A stretch of DNA of 64,000 nt. Origin: Parerythrobacter lacustris (GTDB lineage: Bacteria; Pseudomonadota; Alphaproteobacteria; Sphingomonadales; Sphingomonadaceae). The stretch spans positions 372,001 to 436,000 of the forward strand of contig NZ_JANKHH010000004.1 in the NCBI RefSeq assembly GCF_024626475.1, given 5' to 3'. Below the pieces are notes generated by a model. It did not search any database. It was given only the letters and a program-made list of their open reading frames with translations, and was not told where the DNA came from. A program made the position numbers and the translations under genes. Positions 18,391-28,188 of this stretch are shown in pieces (position 1 is the stretch's first letter; the number at the start of each line of letters is the position of its first letter).

Positions 18391-18426
18391 GCCCGGCGCA
18401 TGTCCCCTGCGCCGGGCTATTGTTTT
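18391..18426 (+). terminator. Terminator-like hairpin just before ilvB, possible attenuator
   Basis: A perfect 10-bp stem GCCCGGCGCA/TGCGCCGGGC (18391-18400, 18408-18417) with a 7-base loop is followed by TATTGTTTT, then directly by the ilvB ribosome binding site GGAGG at 18427. It can end miaA transcripts. Because it lies downstream of the candidate ilvB promoter it could also attenuate ilvB. No branched-chain-rich leader peptide fits in the short leader. Confidence 0.65.
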
Positions 18427-18436
18427 GGAGGATGAC

Positions 18437-20194
18437 GTGTCAGAGCGCAGCGGCGCAGCAATCCTGGTTGAATGCCTGGTCGAACAAGGCGTGGAATTCG
18501 TTTTCGGCTACCCCGGCGGGGCGGTGCTGCCGATCTACGACGAGCTGTTCGGCGACGCGCAGGGCCCCGGGCGGATCCGGCATATCCTCGTCCGGCACGA
18601 GGCCGGCGCTGCGCATGCAGCGGAAGGCTATGCCCGCTCGACCGGAAAGCCCGGTGTGGTCCTCGTCACCAGCGGCCCGGGCGCGACCAACGCGGTCACT
18701 GGTATCGCCGACGCGTATATGGACTCGATCCCGATGGTGGTGATCACCGGACAGGTACCGACCGCGCTGATCGGTACCGACGCGTTCCAGGAAGCAGACA
18801 CGGTCGGCATCACGCGCCACTGCACCAAGCACAACTACCTCGTGAAGGATCCGGACGATCTCGCCGCGACCATCTCCGAGGCGTTCCGTATCGCCACCAG
18901 TGGCCGCCCCGGCCCGGTGCTGGTCGACATACCCAAGGATGTGCAAATCGCGGTTGCCGACCCGGACAAGGCGGGCCGGCGCGAACTCGCCTCGCACCGC
19001 TATCAGCCGCGCACCGAAGGCCGGGAGGAGAAGATCGCCCAAGCCATCGAGATGATCGCGGCTGCCGAGCGCCCGGTGTTCTACACCGGCGGCGGGGTGA
19101 TCAATGCCGGGCCGGAGGCGAGCCGCCTGCTGCGCGAATTACAGCGGCTGACCGGCGCCCCGCTCACCAGCACGCTGATGGGTCTGGGTGCATTTCCGTG
19201 CGATCATCCCGACTGGCTCGGCATGCTCGGCATGCACGGCACCTTCGAAGCCAATATGGCGATGAACAAGGCCGATCTGATCATTGCCGTCGGCGCGCGG
19301 TTCGACGACCGGGTGACCGGACGGCTCGACGCCTTCGCGCCGGGCGCAAAGAAGATCCACATCGATATCGACCGCGCAAGCATCAACAAGATCGTGCCGG
19401 TCGAACTCGGCATCGTCGGCGATTGCGGAACCGTGCTGCGCCAGCTGGTCGAGGCATGGGGCGACCGCAGCCCGCGCGATATCAGCGAATGGCAGGCGCG
19501 GATAATGGGCTGGCGCGCGCGCGAAAGCCTCGCTTATCCCGAGAAGGGCGACGCGCTGATGCCGCAGAAGGCGGTCGAGCGGCTGTTCGCGCTGACCCGC
19601 GACCGCAACCCGATCATCAGCACCGAAGTCGGCCAGCACCAGATGTGGGCGGCGCAGTATTTCGGCTTCCGCGATCCCAACAAGTGGCTGACCAGCGGCG
19701 GGCTCGGCACGATGGGCTACGGCCTGCCCGCCGCGATCGGCGCGCAGCTCGGCAATCCGGACGATCTGGTGATCGACATCGCGGGCGAAGCGAGCATCCA
19801 GATGAACATCCAGGAACTCGGCACCGCGAGCCAGTATCGCCTGCCGGTCAAGGTGTTCATCCTCAACAACGAGTACATGGGCATGGTCCGCCAGTGGCAG
19901 CAGCTGACCTATGAAAGCCGCTATTCGAACAGCTATTCCGACAGCTTGCCCGATTTCGTCAAGCTGGCGGAAGCTTACGGCTGGAAGGGAATCAGGATCG
20001 AGGACGAAAGCCAGCTCGATGCGGGGATCGAAGCGATGCTGGCGCATGATGGCCCGGTGATGGTCGACTGCCTCGTTTCGAAGGAGGCCAACTGCTACCC
20101 CATGATCCCGAGCGGCGCAGCGCATACCGACATGCTGCTCTACGGCGACGAGGTCGCCGGAACGATGGACGACGAAGCGAAGGCGCTGGTGTGA
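18437..20194 (+). CDS. ilvB: Acetolactate synthase large subunit
   Basis: This TPP- and FAD-dependent enzyme makes acetolactate or acetohydroxybutyrate, the first common step to valine, leucine and isoleucine. It is 585 residues with the N-terminal [17 protein letters not shown], the catalytic Glu region [36 protein letters not shown], and the TPP/Mg site [18 protein letters not shown] 18437 is taken as start because GGAGG stands 5 bases before it; a TTG at 18425 lies within that ribosome binding site. ilvH follows after a palindromic repeat. Confidence 0.95.
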   Translation: MSERSGAAILVECLVEQGVEFVFGYPGGAVLPIYDELFGDAQGPGRIRHILVRHEAGAAHAAEGYARSTGKPGVVLVTSGPGATNAVTGIADAYMDSIPMVVITGQVPTALIGTDAFQEADTVGITRHCTKHNYLVKDPDDLAATISEAFRIATSGRPGPVLVDIPKDVQIAVADPDKAGRRELASHRYQPRTEGREEKIAQAIEMIAAAERPVFYTGGGVINAGPEASRLLRELQRLTGAPLTSTLMGLGAFPCDHPDWLGMLGMHGTFEANMAMNKADLIIAVGARFDDRVTGRLDAFAPGAKKIHIDIDRASINKIVPVELGIVGDCGTVLRQLVEAWGDRSPRDISEWQARIMGWRARESLAYPEKGDALMPQKAVERLFALTRDRNPIISTEVGQHQMWAAQYFGFRDPNKWLTSGGLGTMGYGLPAAIGAQLGNPDDLVIDIAGEASIQMNIQELGTASQYRLPVKVFILNNEYMGMVRQWQQLTYESRYSNSYSDSLPDFVKLAEAYGWKGIRIEDESQLDAGIEAMLAHDGPVMVDCLVSKEANCYPMIPSGAAHTDMLLYGDEVAGTMDDEAKALV

Positions 20195-20215
20195 TGGGCA
20201 AGTATTCGCGCGTGG

Positions 20216-20287
20216 CCTTCGACAGGCTCATGCTGAACGGTTCTTTTTGCTTTCGCCTACCCCCGTTCGCCCTGAGCCTGTCGAAGG
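20216..20287. repeat. Palindromic repeat between ilvB and ilvH
   Basis: The arms CCTTCGACAGGCTCA.. (20216-20240) and ..CTGAGCCTGTCGAAGG (20263-20287) flank a T-rich loop. This is the CTTCGACAGGCTCAG-type repeat widespread in proteobacterial intergenic regions. It sits inside a presumed operon, between two subunits of one enzyme. Confidence 0.85.
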
Positions 20288-20306
20288 GCATTCACGAGGT
20301 TGCAAC

Positions 20307-20822
20307 ATGAAAATCACCAAGGCCCATGCCGAGCGTCACGTGCTCGCAGTCACTGTCGACAACGAGCCCGGCATCCTCGCCAAGATCACCGGGCTGTTCA
20401 CCGCGCGCGGCTACAACATCGACAGCCTGACCGTGGCCGACATCACCGAAGATCACGCGATCAGCCGGATCACCATCGTCACCAACGGCCCGCCCGAGGT
20501 GATCGACCAGATCCACGCCCAACTTGAGCGGCTGGTGCCGGTGCACAAGGTCACCGACCTCAGTGAAGCCGGCCCGCATGTCGAGCGCGAGTTGGCGCTG
20601 GTCAAGGTCGCCGGGACGGGCGAGAAGCGGGTCGAGGCGCTGCGCCTCGCCGATATCTTCCGCGCCCGCCCGGTCGACACGACGACGGAAAGTTTCATCT
20701 TCGAAATCACCGGCCCGCCCGACAAGGTCGACAGCTTCATCGCGCTGATGCGCGAGCTCGGGTTGGTCGAGGTCGGCCGCACCGGGATCGTCGGCATGAT
20801 GCGCGGGCCGGAGGGGGTCTAG
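20307..20822 (+). CDS. ilvH: Acetolactate synthase small (regulatory) subunit
   Basis: The 171-residue protein has the N-terminal ACT domain (HVLAVTVDNEPGILAKITGL, FTARGYNIDSLTV) and the C-terminal small-subunit domain. It binds IlvB and confers feedback inhibition by valine. ATG 20307 gives the family start MKITKAHAERH; the open frame upstream is the palindromic repeat. It is separated from ilvB by 112 bp and from ilvC by 131 bp, both gaps filled by palindromic repeats. Confidence 0.96.
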   Translation: MKITKAHAERHVLAVTVDNEPGILAKITGLFTARGYNIDSLTVADITEDHAISRITIVTNGPPEVIDQIHAQLERLVPVHKVTDLSEAGPHVERELALVKVAGTGEKRVEALRLADIFRARPVDTTTESFIFEITGPPDKVDSFIALMRELGLVEVGRTGIVGMMRGPEGV

Positions 20823-20842
20823 GGCTACCCATAGAAATTCCA

Positions 20843-21973
<1,131 letters not shown>

Positions 21974-22001
21974 CCTTCTTCGCCATACCGGAGCACCCAC
22001 G

Positions 22002-22643
22002 ATGATCAGGAAAGCCTTCGCCCTAGCCCTTGCCGGAAGCACCTTGGTGGCGGTCTCGTCGATTTCCGCGCAGGAGGCCGGGGTGCCGGGCGCGGCGGAC
22101 ATCTCCCGCGTCACCGCCGGGCGTTATGCGATCGACGCGAACCACACGCAGGTCGGTTGGCGGGTCAGCCATTTCGGCTTCAACGACTATCTCGGCCTGT
22201 TCGGCGAGGTCACCGGCACGATGGAACTCGACCCGGCAAATGTCGAGGCGGCGAAGTTCGACATCACGATCCCGATCACCTCGGTTGCTGTGTCGAGCGC
22301 AGGGTTGAAGGATCACCTGCTGCGCGCCGGGAAGGACGGTGCGGCTCCGGATTTCTTCGGGCCCGCCCCCGCTTCGGCCCGCTTCGTCTCGACCAATGTC
22401 CGCCGCACGGGAGACACCTCCGCGCTGGTGACCGGGCAGCTGACGATGAACGGCAAGACCGGCCCGGTCGCTATCCTCGTCGATTTCACCGGGGCGGGCC
22501 TGAACCCGATGAACAAGAAGGCGACGGTGGGTTTCGAGGGAACCACGGTGATCGACCGAACCCAGTGGGGAGTCGGTTACGGGGTTCCGGCCATCGGGCG
22601 TGACGTCGAGCTCAACACCAGCGTGGCGTTCGAAAAGCAATGA
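22002..22643 (+). CDS. YceI family periplasmic protein
   Basis: The 213-residue protein has a signal peptide of about 23 residues (cleavage near SISA-QEA). A YceI lipocalin-like barrel follows with YAIDANHTQVGWRVSHFGF, the IPITSVAV strand, and TVIDRTQWGVGYGVPAIG near the end. YceI proteins bind isoprenoid-type lipids in the periplasm; the ligand here is unknown. It lies 28 bp after ilvC on the same strand, with the next gene 43 bp on. Confidence 0.9.
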   Translation: MIRKAFALALAGSTLVAVSSISAQEAGVPGAADISRVTAGRYAIDANHTQVGWRVSHFGFNDYLGLFGEVTGTMELDPANVEAAKFDITIPITSVAVSSAGLKDHLLRAGKDGAAPDFFGPAPASARFVSTNVRRTGDTSALVTGQLTMNGKTGPVAILVDFTGAGLNPMNKKATVGFEGTTVIDRTQWGVGYGVPAIGRDVELNTSVAFEKQ

Positions 22644-22686
22644 GCGAGCAGGGCTGGCGGTGCCGGTCCGTGCACTTCGGCACACA

Positions 22687-23835
22687 ATGCGGCTGAGCGA
22701 CTGCCACAATATCGAGGATTTCCGGCGGTTGGCGAAGGCGCGCCTGCCATGGCCGGTGTTCGACTATATCGACGGCGCAGCAGATGACGAGCGGACCAAG
22801 GCGCGCAACACTGCCGCCTTCGGCGATGCTGATCTGGTGCCCGACGTGCTCGCGGGCGTCGCGGAAATCGACACCGGTTGCACCATCATGGGCCGCAAGA
22901 GCGCGCTACCGCTGGTGCTCAGCCCGACAGCGGTGCAGAGGGCCTTCCACCATCAGGGCGAGACCGCCGTAGCGAAGGCGGCGGAAAAGTTCGGGCTGTG
23001 GTTCGGCATCTCCAGCCTCGCCACCCGCAGCATCGAGGAGATCGCCGCGCTGACCAGCGGGCCGAAGCTATTCCAGCTCTATGTCCACAAGGACAAGGGG
23101 CTCAACCGGTCTATGATTGAACGCTGCCAGGCGGCGAAGTTCGATGCGCTGGCGCTGACGGTGGACACGATCGTTTCGGGCAAGCGCGAGCGGTGCCTGC
23201 GATCCGGCTTCACCACCCCGCCCCGCTTCTCGCCCAGCGCGGTGTGGAGCTACGCCACCCGCCCGCGCTGGACGCTCGATTACCTGCTGCGGGAAAGATT
23301 CCGCCTGCCCAATCTCGACACCCATGTCAGCGAAGGCAGCGGCAAGGCCGTGAGCATTGCCGAGTATTTCAACACCATGCTCGACACCTCGATGGATTGG
23401 GACACAGCCGCGCGGATCCGGCAGGACTGGGGCGGCACCTTCTGCCTCAAGGGCGTGATGAGCGCCGCCGATGCGCGCCGCGCGGTCGCAATCGGGGCGG
23501 ATGCGATCATGATCTCGAACCACGGCGGGCGGCAACTCGATGGCAGCCGCGCGCCGTTCGACCAGCTGCGCGAGATCGTCGACGCGGTCGGCGGCGAGAT
23601 CGAGATCATCTGCGACGGCGGAGTCCGGCGCGGGACGCATGTGCTCAAGAGCCTGTGCGCAGGCGCAACGGCGGCGAGCGGGGGCAGGCTGTATCTTTAT
23701 GCGCTGGCCGCAGCGGGGCAGGAAGGCGTGGAACGCGCGATCGGCATCTTGAAGGACGAAATCGAGCGCGGAATGCGGCTGATGGGGGTGACAAGGGTCG
23801 ACCAGCTCACCTCCAACCGTCTGCGCTGGCGCTAG
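22687..23835 (+). CDS. FMN-dependent alpha-hydroxy acid dehydrogenase (lactate dehydrogenase type)
   Basis: The 382-residue protein belongs to the LldD/glycolate oxidase family, which oxidises L-2-hydroxy acids using FMN. It shows the N-terminal PWPVFDYIDGAADDE and SPTAVQRAFHHQGE. The FMN/substrate core is ISNHGGRQLDG, with the catalytic His and Arg, followed by ICDGGVRRGTHVLKSL. Near the end SGGRLYLYALAAAGQEGV replaces the more usual IGRPYLYGL. Start ATG 22687 fits the family; upstream the frame overlaps yceI. The acceptor (respiratory chain or oxygen) is not decidable. Confidence 0.9.
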   Translation: MRLSDCHNIEDFRRLAKARLPWPVFDYIDGAADDERTKARNTAAFGDADLVPDVLAGVAEIDTGCTIMGRKSALPLVLSPTAVQRAFHHQGETAVAKAAEKFGLWFGISSLATRSIEEIAALTSGPKLFQLYVHKDKGLNRSMIERCQAAKFDALALTVDTIVSGKRERCLRSGFTTPPRFSPSAVWSYATRPRWTLDYLLRERFRLPNLDTHVSEGSGKAVSIAEYFNTMLDTSMDWDTAARIRQDWGGTFCLKGVMSAADARRAVAIGADAIMISNHGGRQLDGSRAPFDQLREIVDAVGGEIEIICDGGVRRGTHVLKSLCAGATAASGGRLYLYALAAAGQEGVERAIGILKDEIERGMRLMGVTRVDQLTSNRLRWR

Positions 23836-23855
23836 CTCTCTCTATCTACAGACCC

Positions 23856-23947
23856 CGTCATGCTGAACTCGTTTCAGCATCCATCTCGCCAACCACTCTG
23901 CGCTGAGCAATTGGAGAAATGGACCCTGAAACAAGTTCAGGGTGACG
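23856..23947. repeat. Inverted repeat overlapping the 3' end of the epoxide hydrolase gene
   Basis: The left part CGTCATGCTGAACTCGTTTC faces the right part ATGGACCCTGAAACAAGTTC...GGTGACG. It is of the same family as 14222-14322. The right arm includes the stop codon and last codons of the minus-strand epoxide hydrolase gene. Confidence 0.87.
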
Positions 23948-25085
23948 AATGAGGTGAGGTCTGGAGAACCTTTCCAAAACACGCCCGCAGCTCGCCTGCA
24001 AACAGCTCCGGCTGCTCCCACGCGGCGAAGTGGCCGCCTTTGGGCATGTCGTTCCAGTAGACGAGGTTGGTGTAGCGCCGCTCGGCCCATTTGCGCGGGG
24101 CGGGGATGATTTCCTTGGGGAAGGCGCTGGCCCCCGCCGGGATGGACACCTCGCCCTCGCCGAATTTGGCGAGACTTTCCCAATAGAGCCGCGCCGCCGA
24201 GGCACCCGTCGCAGGCAGCCAGTAGAGCATGACGTTGTCAAGGATCGCGTCCTTGCTCAGCGCATCAAATGGTGATCCGGCATTGTCGGTCCAGGCATGC
24301 ATCTTCTCGAAGATCCAGCCCGCGAGGCCGACCGGGGAATCGACCAGCCCGTAGCCTACCGTCTGCGGGCGGGTGCTCTGCTGCTTCGAATAGCCCGAGT
24401 CCCACTCCTGATAATACTGCAGCGCCTGTAGCGCTTTGACCTCCTCCGGCGACGGATTGGCGAGATCATCCGGCCCCGGCCGCCCGATCGGCATGTTGAC
24501 GTGGATGCCCAGACAACCTTCAGGGGCCTGTGCGCCGATGACGGTCGTGACGGCCGAGCCCCAGTCGCCGCCCTGCGCGACCCAGCGCGTGTAACTGAGG
24601 CGGCGCATCAGTTCGGCCCAGGCGGTCGCGATCTTTTCAACGCCCCATCCGGTCTGCGCAGGTTTGCCCGAAAAGCCGAAGCCGGGCAGCGAAGGGATGA
24701 CGAGGTGGAACGCCTGCTCACCATCTCCCGGTTCGGTCAGAAGCGGGATAACCTCGAAGAACTCGCGCACCGATCCCGGCCAGCCATGGGTGAGGACCAG
24801 CGGCAAGGCGTCATCCCGCGACGAGCGGACATGGAGGAAGTGGATGTCCAGCCCGTCGATCTCGGTCTCGAACTGGCCGAAGGCGTTGAGCCGCGCCTCG
24901 CAGGCGCGCCAGTCGTAGCCATTGCGCCAATAGGCAACCAGGTCCTGCAGCGCGGCCAGCGGCGTGCCCTGCGACCAGTCGCCGACCGGCTCGGCCTCGG
25001 GCCAGCGGGCGTCGTCGATCTTGCGATGAAGGCGCTCGATTTCCGCCTGCGGGATGTCGAGCACGAAGGGCCGGATCGCGCTCAT
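23937..25085 (-). CDS. Epoxide hydrolase (EHN domain plus alpha/beta hydrolase)
   Basis: The 382-residue protein resembles microsomal-type epoxide hydrolases. An N-terminal EHN domain (residues about 4-110, with RWPEAEPVGDWSQGTPL) precedes an alpha/beta hydrolase with the oxyanion segment THGWPGSVREFFEVIP. The nucleophile Asp lies in AQGGDWGSAV and the catalytic His in KGGHFAAWEQPELF. The final residues and the TGA come from the palindromic repeat, so the natural C-terminus has probably been replaced or extended. Its ATG overlaps the thioesterase stop (ATGA). Confidence 0.9.
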   Translation of the reverse strand: MSAIRPFVLDIPQAEIERLHRKIDDARWPEAEPVGDWSQGTPLAALQDLVAYWRNGYDWRACEARLNAFGQFETEIDGLDIHFLHVRSSRDDALPLVLTHGWPGSVREFFEVIPLLTEPGDGEQAFHLVIPSLPGFGFSGKPAQTGWGVEKIATAWAELMRRLSYTRWVAQGGDWGSAVTTVIGAQAPEGCLGIHVNMPIGRPGPDDLANPSPEEVKALQALQYYQEWDSGYSKQQSTRPQTVGYGLVDSPVGLAGWIFEKMHAWTDNAGSPFDALSKDAILDNVMLYWLPATGASAARLYWESLAKFGEGEVSIPAGASAFPKEIIPAPRKWAERRYTNLVYWNDMPKGGHFAAWEQPELFAGELRACFGKVLQTSPHSSP

Positions 25086-25513
25086 CCGCGTGCGTCCTTG
25101 GAGGCCTGCTCTACCCTGTTCCGGTCCATCAGCATGATCGTGCTCGTCCCCTTCGCCAACACGTTGCCCTGCGCATCCATCAGATGCCCCTCGTAGAAGC
25201 CGGTCCGCCGCCCGTTGCGTTCCGCCCAGCCCTCAGCGATCACCAGGCCGGGCCGGACGGGCGCGAAAAAGCTGACCTTGAGTTCCAATGACATCGGCAC
25301 CACCTGCGGCCCGTTGAGCGCGATCGAGGCATGCGCCATCGCGGCGTCGATCCAGCCGGTGACGAAGCCGCCCTGCACCACCCCGCCCGAATGGCACTGC
25401 TCGGGCTTCGCCTCATATTCGAGCGTCGCCCTGCCCTGCGGGTCCATCGTGACGACGCGGACCAGACCCATGGTGCGGTAGAGTGCGTCGAAGGCATCGT
25501 TCGGTTCGGACAT
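25082..25513 (-). CDS. Hotdog-fold thioesterase (PaaI-like)
   Basis: The 143-residue protein has the PaaI-type signature CHSGGVVQGGFVTGWIDAAM and the strand region VPMSLELKVSFFAPVRPG. Such enzymes hydrolyse acyl-CoA thioesters in the cytosol; the acyl group is unknown. ATG 25513 (MSEPNDAFDAL) has a purine-rich GAGGC upstream. It is the first gene of a two-gene unit, coupled by ATGA overlap to the epoxide hydrolase. Confidence 0.88.
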   Translation of the reverse strand: MSEPNDAFDALYRTMGLVRVVTMDPQGRATLEYEAKPEQCHSGGVVQGGFVTGWIDAAMAHASIALNGPQVVPMSLELKVSFFAPVRPGLVIAEGWAERNGRRTGFYEGHLMDAQGNVLAKGTSTIMLMDRNRVEQASKDARG

Positions 25514-25680
25514 CGGGCCTCGCTTCGATTGGAAGTCGGACCCAGCGATGCCCCGCCCGGAAGCACAAGGCAAGCACCCGCGCATCGGGCCCTGCCCCGG
25601 TGCGTCACGCTTGTGTCATGAAGTTGAAACGCTGGTCGCGTTGGAGCGCGCCAGCTTCAACTGTCACGATGGTCCGCCCC

Positions 25681-26097
25681 ATGCGCAAACTCCTCGCCCT
25701 CACCGCTCCCGCGCTCCTGCTCGCCGCCTGCGGCCAGACCGCCGAAGAGGCCGACACGGCGGAGGATTTTGCCGCACGCGTCAATGGCACCGCTCCGCAG
25801 GGTGCGGTTCCGGAGGGGAACCTGCCCGGCAAGCCCAAGCCGCCCAAGCCAAGCCCGACATGGGCCGATGCCGCGCTGACGCCCGACATGGCCAATTGCG
25901 GTGCGGACAAGGTCGCGCCCTTCCTCGGTCAGCCGGACAATGCGCAGACCCGCAAGGCAATCGTCGAGGCACTCGGCGGCGCGGCGAACCTCCGTTTCGT
26001 CACACCGGGCAACGAGGTCGAGCCCGATGCCCGGTCGAAACGGCTCAATGTGATGATCGATATCACCGGAACCATCCGCACCGCGCGCTGCGGCTAG
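25681..26097 (+). CDS. Lipoprotein of the peptidase inhibitor I78 family
   Basis: The 138-residue product has a lipoprotein signal with lipobox LLAAC (Cys17). A Pro/Lys-rich linker with PKPPKPSP follows, then an I78-type domain starting NCGADKVAPFLGQP and ending RLNVMIDITGTIRTARCG. The two cysteines are conserved in the family. I78 proteins inhibit serine proteases such as elastase in characterised fungal members; bacterial ones are assigned by homology. ATG 25669 would add four residues. Confidence 0.82.
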   Translation: MRKLLALTAPALLLAACGQTAEEADTAEDFAARVNGTAPQGAVPEGNLPGKPKPPKPSPTWADAALTPDMANCGADKVAPFLGQPDNAQTRKAIVEALGGAANLRFVTPGNEVEPDARSKRLNVMIDITGTIRTARCG

Positions 26098-26155
26098 CGA
26101 CATTCCGGGCAATTGCGCCTTGCGTTCGGCGCAAGAATCGGCAATGCCACCGGCC

Positions 26156-26206
26156 ATGTCACGTAACGAACTGCTTGTTCTACGACTTACACGCCCCTGG
26201 GCGTGA
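26156..26206 (+). CDS. leuL: Leucine-rich leader peptide of leuA
   Basis: A 16-codon ORF reads MSRNELLVLRLTRPWA and ends 83 bp before leuA. Four of the 16 codons are leucine, clustered as CTG CTT GTT CTA CGA CTT. CTT and CTA are scarce in this GC-rich genome, as expected where ribosome stalling should report low leucyl-tRNA. The ribosome binding site is weak. Leu-rich leaders before leuA are known in alphaproteobacteria; the assignment here is by position and composition. Confidence 0.7.
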   Translation: MSRNELLVLRLTRPWA

Positions 26207-26245
26207 CATGACGCGTGCCCCCTCGGCGCGCGATGCGCACAGGGG
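26191..26245 (+). promoter_or_regulatory. Alternative hairpins of the leuA attenuator region
   Basis: AGGGG (26241-26245) can pair with CCCCT at 26219-26223, enclosing a GCGC/GCGC stem, or with CCCCT at 26194-26198 inside the leader peptide. A further hairpin ACGCC/GGCGT (26191-26195, 26200-26204) covers the leader's last codons. These pairings exclude one another, as attenuation needs. No clear U-run follows, so the switch could act on translation or through a weak terminator. Confidence 0.45.
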
Positions 26246-26289
26246 ATAACCGCCGTACCAGCAGCTTCCTTCGTTTCGAGACCCATCCC

Positions 26290-27969
26290 ATGACCATGCT
26301 CCGCGATCCTTCGATCAAGTATCGCCCCTTCCCCCAAGTGCCGTTGCCGGATCGCCAATGGCCCAGCCGCACGATTACCGCCCCGCCACGCTGGCTCAGC
26401 ACCGATCTGCGCGACGGCAACCAGTCGATCATCGACCCGATGGATGCGGTGAAGAAGAACCGCTTCTTCGACCTTCTGGTCGAGATCGGCGTGAAGGAGA
26501 TCGAAGTCGGCTTCCCCAGCGCGGGCGCGACCGAATTCGACTTCATCGCCGGGCTCGTGCGCTCGGGCCGCGTTCCCGACGATGTGACGGTGCAAGTGCT
26601 GACCCAGAGCCGCGAGGACCTGATCCGCACCAGCTTCGAAAGTCTCGAAGGCGCGAAGCGGGCGATCGTCCATCTCTACAACGCGGTCAGCCCGGCGTGG
26701 CGCGACATCGTGTTCCGCATGAGCAAGGACGAGGTGCGCGCCATCGCGGTCGCCGGCGCGAAACTGATGCGCGACGAAGCGGCAAAGCGCCCCGAGACGG
26801 AGTGGCAATTTCAGTATTCGCCCGAAACCTTCTCGACCGCCGAGCTCGATTTCAGCGTTTCGGTGTGCGAGGCGGTGATGGAGGTGCTCCAGCCGACGCC
26901 AGAACACCCCATCATCCTCAACCTGCCCGCCACGGTCGAGGCGGCAACGCCCAATATCTACGCCGACCAGATCGAGTATTTCTGCCGCAACCTGCCGGGC
27001 CGCGAGAGCGCAGTGATCAGCTTGCACACCCATAACGATCGCGGGACCGGCGTGGCGGCAGCGGAACTCGGGCTGATGGCGGGGGCCGACCGGGTCGAAG
27101 GCTGCCTGTTCGGCAATGGCGAGCGGACCGGCAATTGCTGCCTCGTGACGATGGCGCTCAACCTCTACACGCAAGGGGTCGATCCCGGCCTCGATTTCTC
27201 CGATCTCGACCGGGTGATCGAGACGGTCGAATTCTGCAACCAGATCCCGGTCCACCAGCGCCATCCCTATGGCGGCGAACTGGTCTACACCGCCTTTTCC
27301 GGCAGCCACCAGGACGCGATCAAGAAGGGCTTCGAAGCCCACGCGCGGCAGAACGACGATCTCTGGCGCGTTCCCTACCTGCCGATCGACCCGGCGGACC
27401 TCGGTCGCAGCTACGAGGCGGTGATCCGGGTCAATTCGCAGAGCGGCAAAGGCGGTTTCGCCTGGGTGCTGGAGCAGGATCAGGGGCTCAAGCTGCCGAA
27501 AAAGATGCAGGCCGACTTCAGCCCGCATGTCCAGCGTGTGGCCGACGAACTGGGTCGCGAACTCAATGCGGCGGACATCTGGGAGACGTTCAGACAAGCC
27601 TATCACGTCCAGACGCACCCCAAGCATTTGCAGCTGGTCGATTACGAGGAAAGCCGCGCAGCCGACGGCACCCGCATCTTCACCGGCAAGATCGCGGTCG
27701 ACGGGGTCGAGCAGAGCGTCAGCGGGCGCGGCAACGGGCTGATCTCCTCGGTGATCGGCACCTTGCGGGAGGCCTTCGGGGTCGAGATCGAAGTCGCCGA
27801 CTACACCGAACACGCACTCGGCACCGGCACCGACGCCCGCGCCGCCGCCTATCTCGAATGCCGCGACGCGAACGGGCGGACGATCTGGGGCTGCGGCATC
27901 GACGAAGACGTCGCGACTGCGAGTGTCAGGGCAGTGCTGAGCGCGGCGAATTCGGCGGTTGCGCGATAG
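26290..27969 (+). CDS. leuA: 2-isopropylmalate synthase
   Basis: LeuA condenses acetyl-CoA with 2-oxoisovalerate, committing carbon to leucine. At 559 residues it is the long form with the C-terminal LeuA dimer/regulatory domain that binds leucine. Motifs are [16 protein letters not shown] (metal-binding Asp), [20 protein letters not shown] (metal His pair) and [15 protein letters not shown] 26290 ([14 protein letters not shown]) fits the family better than the upstream ATG at 26215. It is preceded by a leader peptide region, so leucine-sensing attenuation is likely. Confidence 0.96.
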   Translation: MTMLRDPSIKYRPFPQVPLPDRQWPSRTITAPPRWLSTDLRDGNQSIIDPMDAVKKNRFFDLLVEIGVKEIEVGFPSAGATEFDFIAGLVRSGRVPDDVTVQVLTQSREDLIRTSFESLEGAKRAIVHLYNAVSPAWRDIVFRMSKDEVRAIAVAGAKLMRDEAAKRPETEWQFQYSPETFSTAELDFSVSVCEAVMEVLQPTPEHPIILNLPATVEAATPNIYADQIEYFCRNLPGRESAVISLHTHNDRGTGVAAAELGLMAGADRVEGCLFGNGERTGNCCLVTMALNLYTQGVDPGLDFSDLDRVIETVEFCNQIPVHQRHPYGGELVYTAFSGSHQDAIKKGFEAHARQNDDLWRVPYLPIDPADLGRSYEAVIRVNSQSGKGGFAWVLEQDQGLKLPKKMQADFSPHVQRVADELGRELNAADIWETFRQAYHVQTHPKHLQLVDYEESRAADGTRIFTGKIAVDGVEQSVSGRGNGLISSVIGTLREAFGVEIEVADYTEHALGTGTDARAAAYLECRDANGRTIWGCGIDEDVATASVRAVLSAANSAVAR

Positions 27970-28188
27970 AGCAACTTATCCGTTTCCTACAGCCGTCGCC
28001 TTGGGCATGATGCGGCGTTGCGGAGAGACGATGCAGGTGCGCGGCGCAGCGCAGGCTTGGAAGGTGACACATATGCGCGGCCCGGATCGATTATCCGCTT
28101 GATACAATAACGCAAATTTACCCATCTGCGCATGAACGAACATTGGCTTCGGTGCAACTTTGAGGCCGGAAAGCGGGAGAGAAAAAGC

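Noticed and set aside
18400-18435. An 11-codon ORF inside the hairpin before ilvB as an attenuator leader peptide
   Set aside because: It encodes no Ile, Val or Leu and starts within the stem, so it does not fit classical attenuation.
18425-18436. TTG 18425 as the ilvB start
   Set aside because: It lies in the U-tail and ribosome binding site; GTG 18437 has GGAGG at ideal spacing and gives the family N-terminus.
20247-20306. N-terminal extension of IlvH from an upstream ATG
   Set aside because: The extra codons are translated palindromic repeat and the known family start is at 20307.
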